Origin: CAYZJV01 sp964473245
GTDB taxonomy: Bacteria; Spirochaetota; Spirochaetia; Sphaerochaetales; Sphaerochaetaceae
DNA length: 64,000 nucleotides
Direction of reading: 5' to 3'
NCBI GenBank assembly: GCA_964473245.1
Contig: CAYYOL010000007.1
Coordinates: forward strand, 4,733-68,732
Position 1 is the stretch's first letter. Each line of letters opens with the position of its first letter. This document shows, piece after piece, positions 25,374-34,553 of the stretch. The notes beneath the pieces were generated by a model. It made no database searches, was not told the origin of the DNA, and saw only the letters and a program-made list of their open reading frames with translations. Made by a program: the position numbers and the translations under genes.

Positions 25374-25382
25374 GAGAGAGAC

Positions 25383-26660
25383 ATGCAGAAAAAACAGAAG
25401 AATTCGATGCCTACCCGCGTTGAAACAATAGAAAAACGCTCACTGATAAAGCGTTTCATCCTCTTTATAGAAGTCTGGTATGGAAAGTTCATGAAGGATA
25501 GAATAACCATACTCGCCTCCGGAATCGTCTACACCACACTGATATCCCTCGTTCCCTTCGTATCGTTTCTCGTTGCATTTCTGGCACTGTTCAACGTGTT
25601 GCAGCCATTTTACATCCTGCTTGCGGATCTGTTCACCTCGATCTTTGGAGACGAAGCAGGAGGGCAGCTTGTAGGAATGATCGAACGCTACTCGACCAAC
25701 GCGAGCGGACTCGGAGCATTCGGCCTGGTATCATTCATCATCACTTCCATCCTCCTGTTCAATAAAGTCTGGTCGGTGGTGAATCAAATCTACCGATCTG
25801 CATCGACACAGATGAACATGGTGAAACGATCGATCGGATTTCTTACAGTCTTGATCGTCGGAGCCGTACTGCTGGGAGCCTACATCAGCATAAAATCCCT
25901 CTTTAGCACCTGGGTGGTCCAGGTACTCGGATGGACCCTCTACAACAGTCTCGTTCTCTCCGTGATACAGATAGTTGGACCATGGGTCATCGCGTGGCTC
26001 TTTCTTTTCCTCATCATCAAGGTAGCGCCGAATGCAAAGGTGAGCACCGCAAGCGCTTCGATCGGATCGATCGTCGGCACCATAGGCATGTACCTTGTGA
26101 ATGCCCTGTTCTCTGCACTCATCTCCCGTGTGTTGAACTACTCGGTCATCTACGGTTCGTTCGCTGCAGTATTCCTCTTTCTTCTCTGGGTCTACATGAT
26201 CTGGATCGTCATACTCGGGGCGGTAGAGGTGAGCTATGTACACCAATATCAACCGGAGAAGATGACCCTCGCAAAACCGGTTTCACCTGCTGAGCAGTTG
26301 GCGAACGGGGTGAATGTGATGATGGTGATTGGGCAGAAGTACCGCGTTGGTGGAGGCGATACGAAGATTCGCGATCTCACCGACCGTTTGCTTATGAACG
26401 AAAGGCAGCTGTTCTCTGTGCTGGACCTCCTGGTCGACAAGAAGTTCATACTTCCCACCAACCCCACGAGGACAGCTTACGTGCCTGCTCGTCCGCTCGA
26501 GGACCTTAAGGTGGTAGAATTGGTCGAATCGCTGTATGGGGAGGTCTATCTGGAACAGAATCTCGATACCATAGGAGACTCGATTGCATCGCAGATCAAT
26601 GCGAAAGGAATCAGGACACTGGGAAATCTCAGTGTCGCCAATCTTGTCGAACGCGTGTGA
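25383..26660 (+). CDS. YihY/BrkB-family membrane protein
   Basis: 425 residues. The N-terminal part (about 30-300) is a six-helix YihY/BrkB domain, including DRITILASGIVYTTLISLVP and the NYSVIYGSFAAVFLFLLWVY segment near residue 255. The C-terminal 120 residues form a soluble domain (SPAEQLANGVNVMMVIGQKY onward), as in the longer YihY proteins, with a winged-helix look. The family was mislabelled RNase BN in the past; its true role is unclear. It is coupled to the lipase gene above. Confidence 0.88.
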   Translation: MQKKQKNSMPTRVETIEKRSLIKRFILFIEVWYGKFMKDRITILASGIVYTTLISLVPFVSFLVAFLALFNVLQPFYILLADLFTSIFGDEAGGQLVGMIERYSTNASGLGAFGLVSFIITSILLFNKVWSVVNQIYRSASTQMNMVKRSIGFLTVLIVGAVLLGAYISIKSLFSTWVVQVLGWTLYNSLVLSVIQIVGPWVIAWLFLFLIIKVAPNAKVSTASASIGSIVGTIGMYLVNALFSALISRVLNYSVIYGSFAAVFLFLLWVYMIWIVILGAVEVSYVHQYQPEKMTLAKPVSPAEQLANGVNVMMVIGQKYRVGGGDTKIRDLTDRLLMNERQLFSVLDLLVDKKFILPTNPTRTAYVPARPLEDLKVVELVESLYGEVYLEQNLDTIGDSIASQINAKGIRTLGNLSVANLVERV

Positions 26661-26693
26661 TTGCTTATTGTTGAGTAGTAGTAGGAGGTTGGT

Positions 26694-27170
26694 ATGAAAC
26701 AGTTCGTTGTCGATTCGTTCGCCCCGGTGGATGTTCTCCGCTGGCCGGCAATGCCCGATCCCAAAGATCGGGACCCGATCGGGCGAGGCGTTTGGATCTG
26801 GCCTCGCTCCCGTATCCGTGCCTATGAACAAGTCAATCCCAAGAATGCACATGGAGACGGGTTCCTTATCTTCCCCTATGCCTTGGCCGTATACGATGGA
26901 GCCGACCGTCATGTTCTCAGTGTCGTGGTGGAGCAGACCGATTATCGAGTACTCGCACAGATGACCGGAGAACGGTTGCGTGATCTGGTAGGGGAGAGGA
27001 AAGGTCACCTTTCGGAGTTACAAGTGTCGACCTATCACGCCGAAGCGCACGATGAGTTGGGTCCCTATGAAGGGGTTGTTGCACAAGAGATAGTCATGCA
27101 GACGCTTACAGAAGTTGTTGCAGATACCTTCGATCTCTGGGAGGAGCCTGTGCGTCGGCAGTGGACCTGA
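26694..27170 (+). CDS. Conserved-looking hypothetical protein
   Basis: 158 residues, not recognised. No signal peptide or membrane segments. The sequence is acidic, with a Pro/Trp-rich N-terminus (SFAPVDVLRWPAMPDPKDRD, GVWIWPRSRIRAYEQV) and a helical C-terminus. GTAGGAGGTTGGT supplies a good ribosome site before ATG 26694. It lies 33 nt after the YihY gene and 56 nt before the next membrane protein, so probably in the same transcript. Confidence 0.6.
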   Translation: MKQFVVDSFAPVDVLRWPAMPDPKDRDPIGRGVWIWPRSRIRAYEQVNPKNAHGDGFLIFPYALAVYDGADRHVLSVVVEQTDYRVLAQMTGERLRDLVGERKGHLSELQVSTYHAEAHDELGPYEGVVAQEIVMQTLTEVVADTFDLWEEPVRRQWT

Positions 27171-27226
27171 ATGTCAGTTGACAGTCTGAAAGATCTCTCG
27201 TAGGGTTGACAGCTGGGAGGAATGAT

Positions 27227-28120
27227 ATGGTGAGTGAACCTGGTGAAGATCGCGGCTCCCGGAAGGCTGTCGCGCTCCTTTCTGTGTGTATTATGATTGG
27301 GGCTTCGCTCGCATCCATTGCGGGATTGATACCGTTTTCGGGCTCCTCTGCAGTCCCGGAGAGCTTTGAATCGCTATACGGTGAGCGTGTGCTTCTTGAT
27401 GGAACGGGATTATATGCTCGAGATTCGATCTCGTGTGCTGCCCAGGCGAGAGGGCAGGATGTAGTCACTCTGCTCGTGGGTGTTCCGCTGCTCGGTGTGG
27501 GATTGATCGCAGCCAGAAAAGGGAGTGTACGGGGAAAAATACTGCACAGTGGGGCGTTGGGATATTTCCTCTATACCTATGCCTCCTATTCGTTCCTCTC
27601 TATGTACAATCCACTTTTCCTCCTCTATGTGGCGTTGTTCAGCATGTCTCTGTTTTCGTTTGTCCTTGTGTTTCGCAGTTTTGGCGCACGGGAGGTGCTC
27701 GATTCGCTTGTCGCTGGGTATCCGAGACGCTTTCTCGGTGGATACTTGATCGGCATGGGAGTGTTGTTGTCGCTCATGTGGATCGCACGCATCGTTCCTT
27801 CGTTGGCGGCGGGCGAGCCTCCGGTGGGAATAGAGCATTACACCACGCTGATCATTCAGGCGCTCGATCTTGGTGTTGTTGTTCCCGCATCGATAGTGAC
27901 TGGAGTTCTGTTGCTCAAGGAACGAGCGATCGGAGCCACCTTGGCGGGGGTACTCTTCATCAAGCTGCTTACCATGGCACTTGCACTCTTTGCGATGATG
28001 CTGGTTATGGCACGTTCGGGAGTAGAGCTGGCACTTGGAGAAGTGATCATCTTCTCTGTACTTCTCGCTTTGGGAATCGTCGCTTCGTTGGTCATGTTCA
28101 AATCGGTGCGATCGGCGTAG
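27227..28120 (+). CDS. Multi-pass membrane protein of unknown function
   Basis: 297 residues with about eight hydrophobic segments. The first (VALLSVCIMIGASLASIAGL) is followed by a roughly 40-residue outward loop (PFSGSSAVPESFESLYGERV and beyond), then paired helices to the C-terminus. No motif recognised. The open frame begins at TTG 27206, but ATG 27227 is used because GGGAGG (27215-27220) lies 6 nt upstream. It converges on zur with a 45-nt gap and no obvious terminator. Confidence 0.65.
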   Translation: MVSEPGEDRGSRKAVALLSVCIMIGASLASIAGLIPFSGSSAVPESFESLYGERVLLDGTGLYARDSISCAAQARGQDVVTLLVGVPLLGVGLIAARKGSVRGKILHSGALGYFLYTYASYSFLSMYNPLFLLYVALFSMSLFSFVLVFRSFGAREVLDSLVAGYPRRFLGGYLIGMGVLLSLMWIARIVPSLAAGEPPVGIEHYTTLIIQALDLGVVVPASIVTGVLLLKERAIGATLAGVLFIKLLTMALALFAMMLVMARSGVELALGEVIIFSVLLALGIVASLVMFKSVRSA

Positions 28121-28165
28121 ATTACGCAGATCTGAGCGGGCGGGCAGTTCTCACCGGCAACGAAA

Positions 28166-28570
28166 TCACCCTTCTGCATGCATGTGGGTGCAATCGGGGC
28201 AGATTCCGGTTAGGTAGAGCGTGTGGCCGGTGACCTGAATGCCCATCTCCTGTTCATATCCGTCGATGAGCGAAGAGATTCTGCAATCTCCGAGATCGAT
28301 GAAAGTATGGCACCGTTCACAGTGGAACCAGTGGTGATGCCCTCGAGAGCCTTCATCAGAAGCTGCTGCTGTGTAGTAGCGTTCTGTACCATGTTCAGAG
28401 CAGTGCAGTACGAACGAATCGGCATACCCGTGGTGCTCCAAATAGTGAAGTGTTCGATAGATGGTGACTGGGTTGCATGCAACTTCGATACGCTCGGAGA
28501 TTTCGTTTGCAGAGAGTGGGCGGTCGGCTTGCAAGAGCACCTGAAGTGTTGCTTTTCGTGCTTTGGTCAT
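28166..28570 (-). CDS. zur: Fur-family regulator, probably Zur
   Basis: 134-residue metalloregulator. Winged helix in the N-terminal half (RPLSANEISERIEVACNPVT, IYRTLHYLEHHGYAD), then the metal-rich part: GHHHWFHCERCHTFIDL and a second Cys pair in GICPDCTHMHAEG. Four cysteines for structural zinc and a His-rich sensory site suit Zur. It is the last gene of znuABC, whose ATG overlaps the znuB stop (ATGA). ATG 28570 is used, not the longer frame to 28696. It likely represses its own operon through the palindrome at 31256. Confidence 0.85.
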   Translation of the reverse strand: MTKARKATLQVLLQADRPLSANEISERIEVACNPVTIYRTLHYLEHHGYADSFVLHCSEHGTERYYTAAASDEGSRGHHHWFHCERCHTFIDLGDCRISSLIDGYEQEMGIQVTGHTLYLTGICPDCTHMHAEG

Positions 28571-29445
28571 ACCGATGTTCTCTCCCTTGTTCCCTGTCGT
28601 TTTTTTCGCGTGATCATCCTGGCTGCCGAGTATGAGAGGAAAATGGCACCGGCAAATACGACAACCATTGCTCCAACCGGGAGATCGAAGGTCCATCCAG
28701 TGACCAGACCACCGATCGAAAAAAGCGACGCATAGAGTGTTGCAAGCACCATCATGCCGATCATGTTCTTCGCCGAGAATCCTGCAGTGCCTGCTGGAAG
28801 TGTGAGCATTGCAATCACCATGACGATGCCGACGAACGTCTGCAGTAGTACGATGGCCACTGCGGTGACACTGAGCAGTATCAAGAAGACCATCTGGGTG
28901 GAGATACCCTTCACCTGGCTGAACTCATTGTCGAACGACGATGCCTCGAGCTGTGGATAGAATCGCCAGACCATGAGAATGACAAGAACGTCGAGCACGC
29001 CGAGTAGGATCAAGTCGCGGCTTGAGATAAGCAGAATGTTCCCGAACAGATAGCTTGTCGGATCGGTGTAACCAGGGGTTTTCGCCATAAAAAGCACTCC
29101 AATGCTCATGCCGATAGCCCAGATTGCGTTAATGACGGTATCTTCTCGTTGGCTTGCACGCATAGATACCATGCCGATGATAATTGCAGCGAGAACTGCA
29201 AAGAGAATCGCCCCCGCAATGGGAGGAAGGTTTGGTACTATGCCGGTTGCGGAGAGGTAGAGGGCAAGGCCGATTCCTCCAAGAACTGCGTGGCTGATCG
29301 CACCTGCGAGCCCCGCAATTCGTTTCACAGTCACAATGGTTCCGAGCACACCGAAGAGGACCGACGAGAGGATTCCAGCGAACAACGCGTTTCGGATGAA
29401 CGGCATCGATGGGTCGAATAGAGCTGAAAGAATGCCATCGCTCAT
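28567..29445 (-). CDS. znuB: Zinc ABC transporter permease
   Basis: 292-residue polytopic permease of the ABC-3 (zinc/manganese) family. It begins with the characteristic PFIRNALFAGILSSVLFGVL and has about eight helices, with the conserved GGIGLALYLS and QTFVGIVMVIAMLTLPAGTA segments. ATG 29445 has GGAGATC before it and is in the same position as other ZnuB starts; the frame extends nine codons further. It overlaps znuC (stop near 29442) and zur by 4 nt each. Confidence 0.9.
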   Translation of the reverse strand: MSDGILSALFDPSMPFIRNALFAGILSSVLFGVLGTIVTVKRIAGLAGAISHAVLGGIGLALYLSATGIVPNLPPIAGAILFAVLAAIIIGMVSMRASQREDTVINAIWAIGMSIGVLFMAKTPGYTDPTSYLFGNILLISSRDLILLGVLDVLVILMVWRFYPQLEASSFDNEFSQVKGISTQMVFLILLSVTAVAIVLLQTFVGIVMVIAMLTLPAGTAGFSAKNMIGMMVLATLYASLFSIGGLVTGWTFDLPVGAMVVVFAGAIFLSYSAARMITRKKRQGTRERTSV

Positions 29446-30257
29446 GAGAGATCTCCTTCTGGGCAACAACAATCGTCGCCAAGTGTGCTGTCGTGTAGTA
29501 CTTTGAGTGCAGCTCCACCGAACATTTGTGCAGGAGCCTCTCGGGTTGGCTCGACCTGGTGTTGTACGATAACTCTACCCACTCCGGATGGTCCGATGTC
29601 CCCGACACAGAGCACCCGATCGGTTAACGATGAGACGAACCCGGTATCGTGCGTAACGATAAGGATAGATGTTTTCCCTTTCAGTGAACCGAGTGCACTG
29701 AAGAGTCGTCGTTCACTATCGGCATCCATATTCGATGTCGGTTCATCGAGCACGAGCATCTCCGGGTTGGCACTCAAAGCTCTTGCTACAAGTACGCGTC
29801 TCCGCTGTCCTCCCGATAGTGCGTGATAGGGTCGTTTTGCCAGATCTGATAATTCCATGGTAGCGAGAGCTTCCTTGACCGCTTGAGCATCTTCGGCGGA
29901 ATAGCGGCGGAGAAATGGCTTGATGCGACCCATACGGACAACTTCCTCGACAGAGATCGGAAAGGTAGGATCATAATCTGCGTGCTGCGGCACATACCCT
30001 ATATGCTCTCGTCCGATCTGAGGAGATGAGCCGAACAGAGTGACCGTTCCAGTTTCGGGCGAGGTCAATCCAAGTACCAGCTTGAGGACGGTAGTCTTCC
30101 CAGCTCCGTTTGGCCCTACGAGGGCTACGAACTCTCCTGCATGCATATGAAACGAGGCTCCATCAAGAACGGGGACTTCGCCATAGGAGAATTTCACTGA
30201 ATCGAACTGCAAGACGATTGGAGCATGAGGATGGTGTGAGATGGCAGCAGAATTCAC
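29442..30257 (-). CDS. znuC: Zinc ABC transporter ATPase
   Basis: 271-residue ABC ATPase. Walker A GPNGAGKTTVLKLVLGL (about residue 43), Q-loop PQHADYDPTFPISVEEVV (the DFPITV-like signature of metal transporters), signature LSGGQRRRVLVARAL and Walker B MLVLDEPTSNMD. A C-terminal extension contains HDSTLGDDCCCPEGDLS, whose clustered Cys residues may touch zinc. It overlaps znuA and znuB. Confidence 0.92.
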   Translation of the reverse strand: MNSAAISHHPHAPIVLQFDSVKFSYGEVPVLDGASFHMHAGEFVALVGPNGAGKTTVLKLVLGLTSPETGTVTLFGSSPQIGREHIGYVPQHADYDPTFPISVEEVVRMGRIKPFLRRYSAEDAQAVKEALATMELSDLAKRPYHALSGGQRRRVLVARALSANPEMLVLDEPTSNMDADSERRLFSALGSLKGKTSILIVTHDTGFVSSLTDRVLCVGDIGPSGVGRVIVQHQVEPTREAPAQMFGGAALKVLHDSTLGDDCCCPEGDLS

Positions 30258-31213
30258 TGAGCACCTCCTTGTGGTGACGGCATCACCGTTCTCTGTAGTG
30301 TCTCACCGATGCTCTCGATGTTCGTAATCCAGTCGTATGCAAGTGGATCGAGCGGGAGTACTTGCGCACCGATTGTCTCTGCAACGGTACGAGCTGCCTG
30401 TGTGGGAAATTGTGCCTGTACGAATATCGCTTCGGGTTGTGCATCTCGTGCCTCAAGTATCAGGTTGGAGAGCGCGCGGGCGGTCGGCTCCTTCCCTCCG
30501 GTCTCCACCGCTCGCTGATGGATGTCGAACTCGTCGAGCAGGTATCCGAACGATGGATGGTAGACGAACACCGTTGATCCTGCCAATGGAGCAAGTTCTC
30601 CGGTAAGTCGATCGAAGAGGGTATCGATCTCGGTATGGAACGTATGGAGATTCCTCTGATAGATATCTGTGTGGGTGGGGTCGATGCTGATCAGTGTATC
30701 GGCAACGTGTTGCGCCATGATCTTCATGGGCTCTCTGCCGAGCCAGGTGTGTCGATCGATTTCTCCATCGTGATGGTGCTCCTCTTCATGATGATCATGG
30801 TGATCATCCTCAGCCTCTTCTTCGTGATGGTGCTCCTCCATTGAGCGGAACGTGACCCCTTTGGTGCCATCTACTATGGTGAGCGAGCTGTACATGGATG
30901 AGATCTTCGGTCTCAATGCGATTTCGAATTCCGTGCCGCTGGTGATCCAGGCATGAGCCTGAGAGAGCGATGCCATCTGTCTCGGTGTGGGTTCATACGA
31001 GTGTGGACTCTGTCCAGGCCCTACGAGCACGACAGTCTCGGCTAGATCCTCTGCAATACGATCCACGACATACTGTTGGGGAACGATGCTCACCGCGATT
31101 CTCGGTGTCACAGACCCGGATGGTTCCGATTCGGACGTCCCACGCGCAGAGAGGGGATACAGTAGTGAAAGTAGTAGTAGCGAGGTGATGAGACCCCTGG
31201 CTGTTCTTTTCAT
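30254..31213 (-). CDS. znuA: Zinc-binding periplasmic protein
   Basis: Solute-binding protein of the cluster A-I family. 319 residues with a signal peptide (MKRTARGLITSLLLLSLLYP). A long His/Glu/Asp-rich loop spans about residues 122-158 (HHHEEEAEDDHHDHHEEEHH region), typical of ZnuA and thought to gather zinc. Metal ligands are proposed in PHSYEPTPRQ, DRHTWLGREP and YHPSFGYLLDEFD. ATG 31213 is set by the signal peptide and the GAGGAG site. It heads the znuABC-zur operon. Confidence 0.92.
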   Translation of the reverse strand: MKRTARGLITSLLLLSLLYPLSARGTSESEPSGSVTPRIAVSIVPQQYVVDRIAEDLAETVVLVGPGQSPHSYEPTPRQMASLSQAHAWITSGTEFEIALRPKISSMYSSLTIVDGTKGVTFRSMEEHHHEEEAEDDHHDHHEEEHHHDGEIDRHTWLGREPMKIMAQHVADTLISIDPTHTDIYQRNLHTFHTEIDTLFDRLTGELAPLAGSTVFVYHPSFGYLLDEFDIHQRAVETGGKEPTARALSNLILEARDAQPEAIFVQAQFPTQAARTVAETIGAQVLPLDPLAYDWITNIESIGETLQRTVMPSPQGGAQ

Positions 31214-31231
31214 AGTCGACTCCTCGGATAT

Positions 31232-31270
31232 ATAGTACACATCGGAGGAGAAAAATGCAAGTGACTTGCA
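31232..31270 (-). promoter_or_regulatory. znuA promoter with palindromic operator
   Basis: On the minus strand TTGCAT (31260-31255), 17-nt spacer, TACTAT (31237-31232). A perfect 7-1-7 palindrome TGCAAGTGACTTGCA (31256-31270) covers the -35 box. The half-site layout is what Fur/Zur-family dimers bind, so zinc-dependent repression by the zur product is inferred. Confidence 0.65.
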
Positions 31271-31314
31271 AAAGCTCTTCAATTCATGCTGGTAGCAGAA
31301 TGTAGAATCTCGAT

Positions 31315-31872
31315 CTAGAGTTTCGACTCCTCTGTCGCCAAGAGGCTCTTCAGCTCGGTGTATGTCGCTGTAGTAGGAGGTCCCTTCACGAAGCCGACGA
31401 TGCTTCTGTCTGACCGAACCACGGCCAAAGTCGCTTGGTCATCGATGGGAATACCTGCCTGCGAAGCGAACTCATCGGCCTGGTTTAGGAACAGAATCGC
31501 CCCCTGGTCAGGAGGGACGAGTTCATCGTAGCTCTTCGCGATTCCCCTGCGTACCACCCCTTGAATAAACCGTGGGACATCGAGCACGGGAAAGTGATAG
31601 ATTGGAATCTTGCCAAGTGATCCACCATCCGATTCAAGCAGCCTCTGCCATTGAAGCAGGTGCCCCTGTTGCATCTCACCACTTGCTCTGGATGTCCCGA
31701 GTGCAAGCGCGAAGAGGGTGATCTGCGTTTTGAGTGCATCATCGGGAAACGTGAAGTCTGCTCCATCGAGAGTCTTTGTCTCTACGGTAGCGAACGAAGC
31801 CCCGCTCATAAGTAGTTGGGTACTCGACAGTAGTATGACGATAAGTAGAATCATGATTCGTCGTGTGTTCAT
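31315..31872 (-). CDS. Secreted protein, possible thioredoxin-like fold
   Basis: 185 residues with a signal peptide (MNTRRIMILLIVILLSSTQL...). The mature part (TQITLFALALGTSRASGEMQ, then IPIYHFPVLDVPRFIQGVV, then ATLAVVRSDRSIVGFVKGPP) has the strand/helix order of ATP10/YtfJ-type thioredoxin-like proteins, but no CxxC. The assignment is tentative. Its ATG overlaps the P-type ATPase stop (ATGA), so the two are translationally coupled. It may assist the pump at the outer face; this is inference. Confidence 0.55.
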   Translation of the reverse strand: MNTRRIMILLIVILLSSTQLLMSGASFATVETKTLDGADFTFPDDALKTQITLFALALGTSRASGEMQQGHLLQWQRLLESDGGSLGKIPIYHFPVLDVPRFIQGVVRRGIAKSYDELVPPDQGAILFLNQADEFASQAGIPIDDQATLAVVRSDRSIVGFVKGPPTTATYTELKSLLATEESKL

Positions 31873-34553
31873 GCCGGTTGTCTCCCAGCTGTCCTCTTTC
31901 TCGCAACGGCACGCCACGACTGAATGAGGATCATGGGAAGTATGGCACCGAGGAGTACCCACCCCCATTGTCTGAGCGTGATAGGTGTCGTATCGAGGAC
32001 TCGATTGAAGAATGGAACATATACGGCAACCAATTGGAGACCGACCGATATGATCAGTGCTCCGATAAGTAGTGGATTACCAATGATCCCACGATCGAGA
32101 CCAAAGGACTCTTTCTCTCGGACATTGAAGATATGGGCAAGCTGACCGATCGCCATGGTAGTGAAGGCGAGTGTCCGCGCGGTGGTTTCGCCAAGGTCCG
32201 CTGAGAGAGCGAATAGGAACACTGACAAGGCTCCCGCACTGATCAATGCTCCGTTGCTCAGAACCCGAAGGAGGAAGCTTCGGGTTACGATACCGGTCTT
32301 CGGGTCACGGGGTTTTCGTTTCATGACACCCGGCTCTCCCGGTTCCCATGCAAGCGACATCGCTGGAAGGACATCGACAACGAGGTTCAGCCAGAGAATT
32401 TGCAGGGCGACGATGGGCACCGGTACACCGATTACTAGTGCGACGAATACCACCAATATTTCGATGAAATTGCACGAGAAGAGGAAGTAAATGAATTTTT
32501 CGATATTATCGAAAATGATTCTTCCCTCTCGTACGGCATCGACTATGGTGGAGAATCGGTCATCGGTGAGAATCATATCCGATGCTTCTTTCGCCACTTC
32601 GGTACCTCTGATTCCCATGGCAACACCGATATCTGCTCCATTGAGAGCTGGAGCGTCGTTGACACCATCGCCTGTCATCGCGGTTACCTCATGCTCCTCA
32701 TTCAGCGCGCGTACAATCTGTAATTTGTTCTCGGGAGAGACTCGTGCGAACACTGAAGTGGATCGGATCCGCTTTGCCAGTTCCTGATCTGACATCGTGT
32801 CCATCTCCTTACCTGTGATCGCCTCGGTATCGGCATCCATGCCGATCTGCTCTGCGATGATCCGGGCTGTCCTCGGATGGTCCCCTGTGATCATGATGAC
32901 ACGTATGCCGGCCTCTCTTGCCTCCTTTACGGCTTGTTTTACATCACTTCTCGGAGGATCGATGATTCCGACCACTCCAAGGAGCGAGAAGCCCTTCTTC
33001 AAGGCATCTTTCATGTCCTGTTCATCGCCATCTCCTTTGTAGGATGCAATCTTTCCAATCGCAAGAACGCGCATTCCTTGGTTAGTAAGTGAGTCGTTCG
33101 CCTCCTGTAGCACGGAGAGTTCGGATTCTGAAAGGCCAGAGTTTTCGAACAGAACATCGGGAGCTCCCTTAATGTAGAGAGTCGACTCCTCTTCGTGTGT
33201 ATAGGCTGTAGCCATGTACTTAGCTCGAGAATCGAACGGTATCTCTCCGATTCTCGTATAGCCATTGCCTTCCAAATTCTGTCGGTCAAGGTCGCCTTTA
33301 CGGCCGAGTACCACCAGTGCTCCTTCTGTTGGATCGCCAATGACTGCATAGTCGTTCTCCTCTTCGATCAACGATGCGTTGCTTGAAAGTACTCCTGCAA
33401 GCAACAACTCCTGGAGTTTCTGCCTCCCTTCGATATCGATTTCCTCTCCACTCTGCAGGAAGGCTCCTTTCGGTTCATAACCGTTGCCTTCGACTGTGAA
33501 CTGGTCTCCTGATATAAGGTGTACGTGAGTCACGGTCATCTGGTTCTCGGTAAGGGTGCCTGTCTTGTCTGTGCAGATCACCGTCGTGGAACCAAGTGTT
33601 TCAACAGCGGGGAGGTTCTTCACCAGCGCGTGGTGTTTTGCCATGGTTCTCATACCGAGAGCCAGTGTAATAGTCGAGACTGCTGGAAGTGCCTCGGGAA
33701 CTGATGCTATAGCCAATATGATGCCGATCTTTATCATGTCGTAGATCGGTTCGCCGGTGATGATGCCTACGATGGTGACCACCACGGCTACGATTGCGGA
33801 GATGAGAATGAGGGTTTTTCCCAAACGGTCCAACTGCTGTTCGAGTGGTGTGGCACTCTTCTTCTGGTCGAGCATTTCGCTGATTCGGCCGATCTCCGTC
33901 TGCATTCCGGTGCCGGTGACGATGGCATAGGCATTTCCTCGCGTTGCGGCAGTTCCCCCATGTACCATATTCTTTCGGTCACCGATAGGAGATGAGTCGT
34001 CGATTGTGTCGGTCTGTTTCTCTATCGGTTCGGACTCCCCTGTGAGTGCCGATTCGTTCACCGCGAAGTTGGAAGACCTGATGATTCTCCCATCCATGGT
34101 GATTGAATCGCCCTCCTCGATGAATACAAGGTCTCCAGGAACGAGCTTATGCGATGCCATTTCTTGAATGTTCCCATCGCGAAGGACTTTTGCGACTGTC
34201 TTTACCATGTTCTGCAACGCTTCAACCGATTTCTGTGCCTTGAACTCCGAAACGAAGCCGGAGAGTACGGCAATGAGTATGGCTACGATGATTGCGACCC
34301 CTTCTACGGTATCTCCCATGGCGAAGGCTACAGCCGATGCCGCCATCAACAGGTACACAATGATGTTGTTCAAGTTGTGCAGCAGAATCTTCCAAGGAGA
34401 GACGGTACTGCCACTTTCGATACTGTTCGGCCCGTACTCGTGCAATCTTCTTTCGGCTTCCTGTGTTGTGAGACCCTGTTTATCGTCGGTTTTGAACAGT
34501 TGGACAATTTCCTGTTCAGTATAGGTATACGCTGGCTTTTTCATGGTATCCAA
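31869..34553 (-). CDS. Calcium-type P-type ATPase
   Basis: 894-residue P2-type cation pump, PacL/SERCA-like. Cytoplasmic N-terminus (TYTEQEIVQLFKTDDKQGLT), the TGES actuator motif in LTGESEPIEK, membrane motif PEALPA, phosphorylation site DKTGTLT (Asp329), and hinge GDGVNDAPAL. The start is TTG 34553, with GGAGG 7 nt upstream (GGAGGTGACTCA-TTG); the nearby ATG 34544 is poorly spaced and the longer frame to 34829 has no family match. The membrane motif PEALPA differs from the usual PEGLPA. Ion specificity cannot be fixed from sequence alone. Confidence 0.87.
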   Translation of the reverse strand: MDTMKKPAYTYTEQEIVQLFKTDDKQGLTTQEAERRLHEYGPNSIESGSTVSPWKILLHNLNNIIVYLLMAASAVAFAMGDTVEGVAIIVAILIAVLSGFVSEFKAQKSVEALQNMVKTVAKVLRDGNIQEMASHKLVPGDLVFIEEGDSITMDGRIIRSSNFAVNESALTGESEPIEKQTDTIDDSSPIGDRKNMVHGGTAATRGNAYAIVTGTGMQTEIGRISEMLDQKKSATPLEQQLDRLGKTLILISAIVAVVVTIVGIITGEPIYDMIKIGIILAIASVPEALPAVSTITLALGMRTMAKHHALVKNLPAVETLGSTTVICTDKTGTLTENQMTVTHVHLISGDQFTVEGNGYEPKGAFLQSGEEIDIEGRQKLQELLLAGVLSSNASLIEEENDYAVIGDPTEGALVVLGRKGDLDRQNLEGNGYTRIGEIPFDSRAKYMATAYTHEEESTLYIKGAPDVLFENSGLSESELSVLQEANDSLTNQGMRVLAIGKIASYKGDGDEQDMKDALKKGFSLLGVVGIIDPPRSDVKQAVKEAREAGIRVIMITGDHPRTARIIAEQIGMDADTEAITGKEMDTMSDQELAKRIRSTSVFARVSPENKLQIVRALNEEHEVTAMTGDGVNDAPALNGADIGVAMGIRGTEVAKEASDMILTDDRFSTIVDAVREGRIIFDNIEKFIYFLFSCNFIEILVVFVALVIGVPVPIVALQILWLNLVVDVLPAMSLAWEPGEPGVMKRKPRDPKTGIVTRSFLLRVLSNGALISAGALSVFLFALSADLGETTARTLAFTTMAIGQLAHIFNVREKESFGLDRGIIGNPLLIGALIISVGLQLVAVYVPFFNRVLDTTPITLRQWGWVLLGAILPMILIQSWRAVARKRTAGRQPA

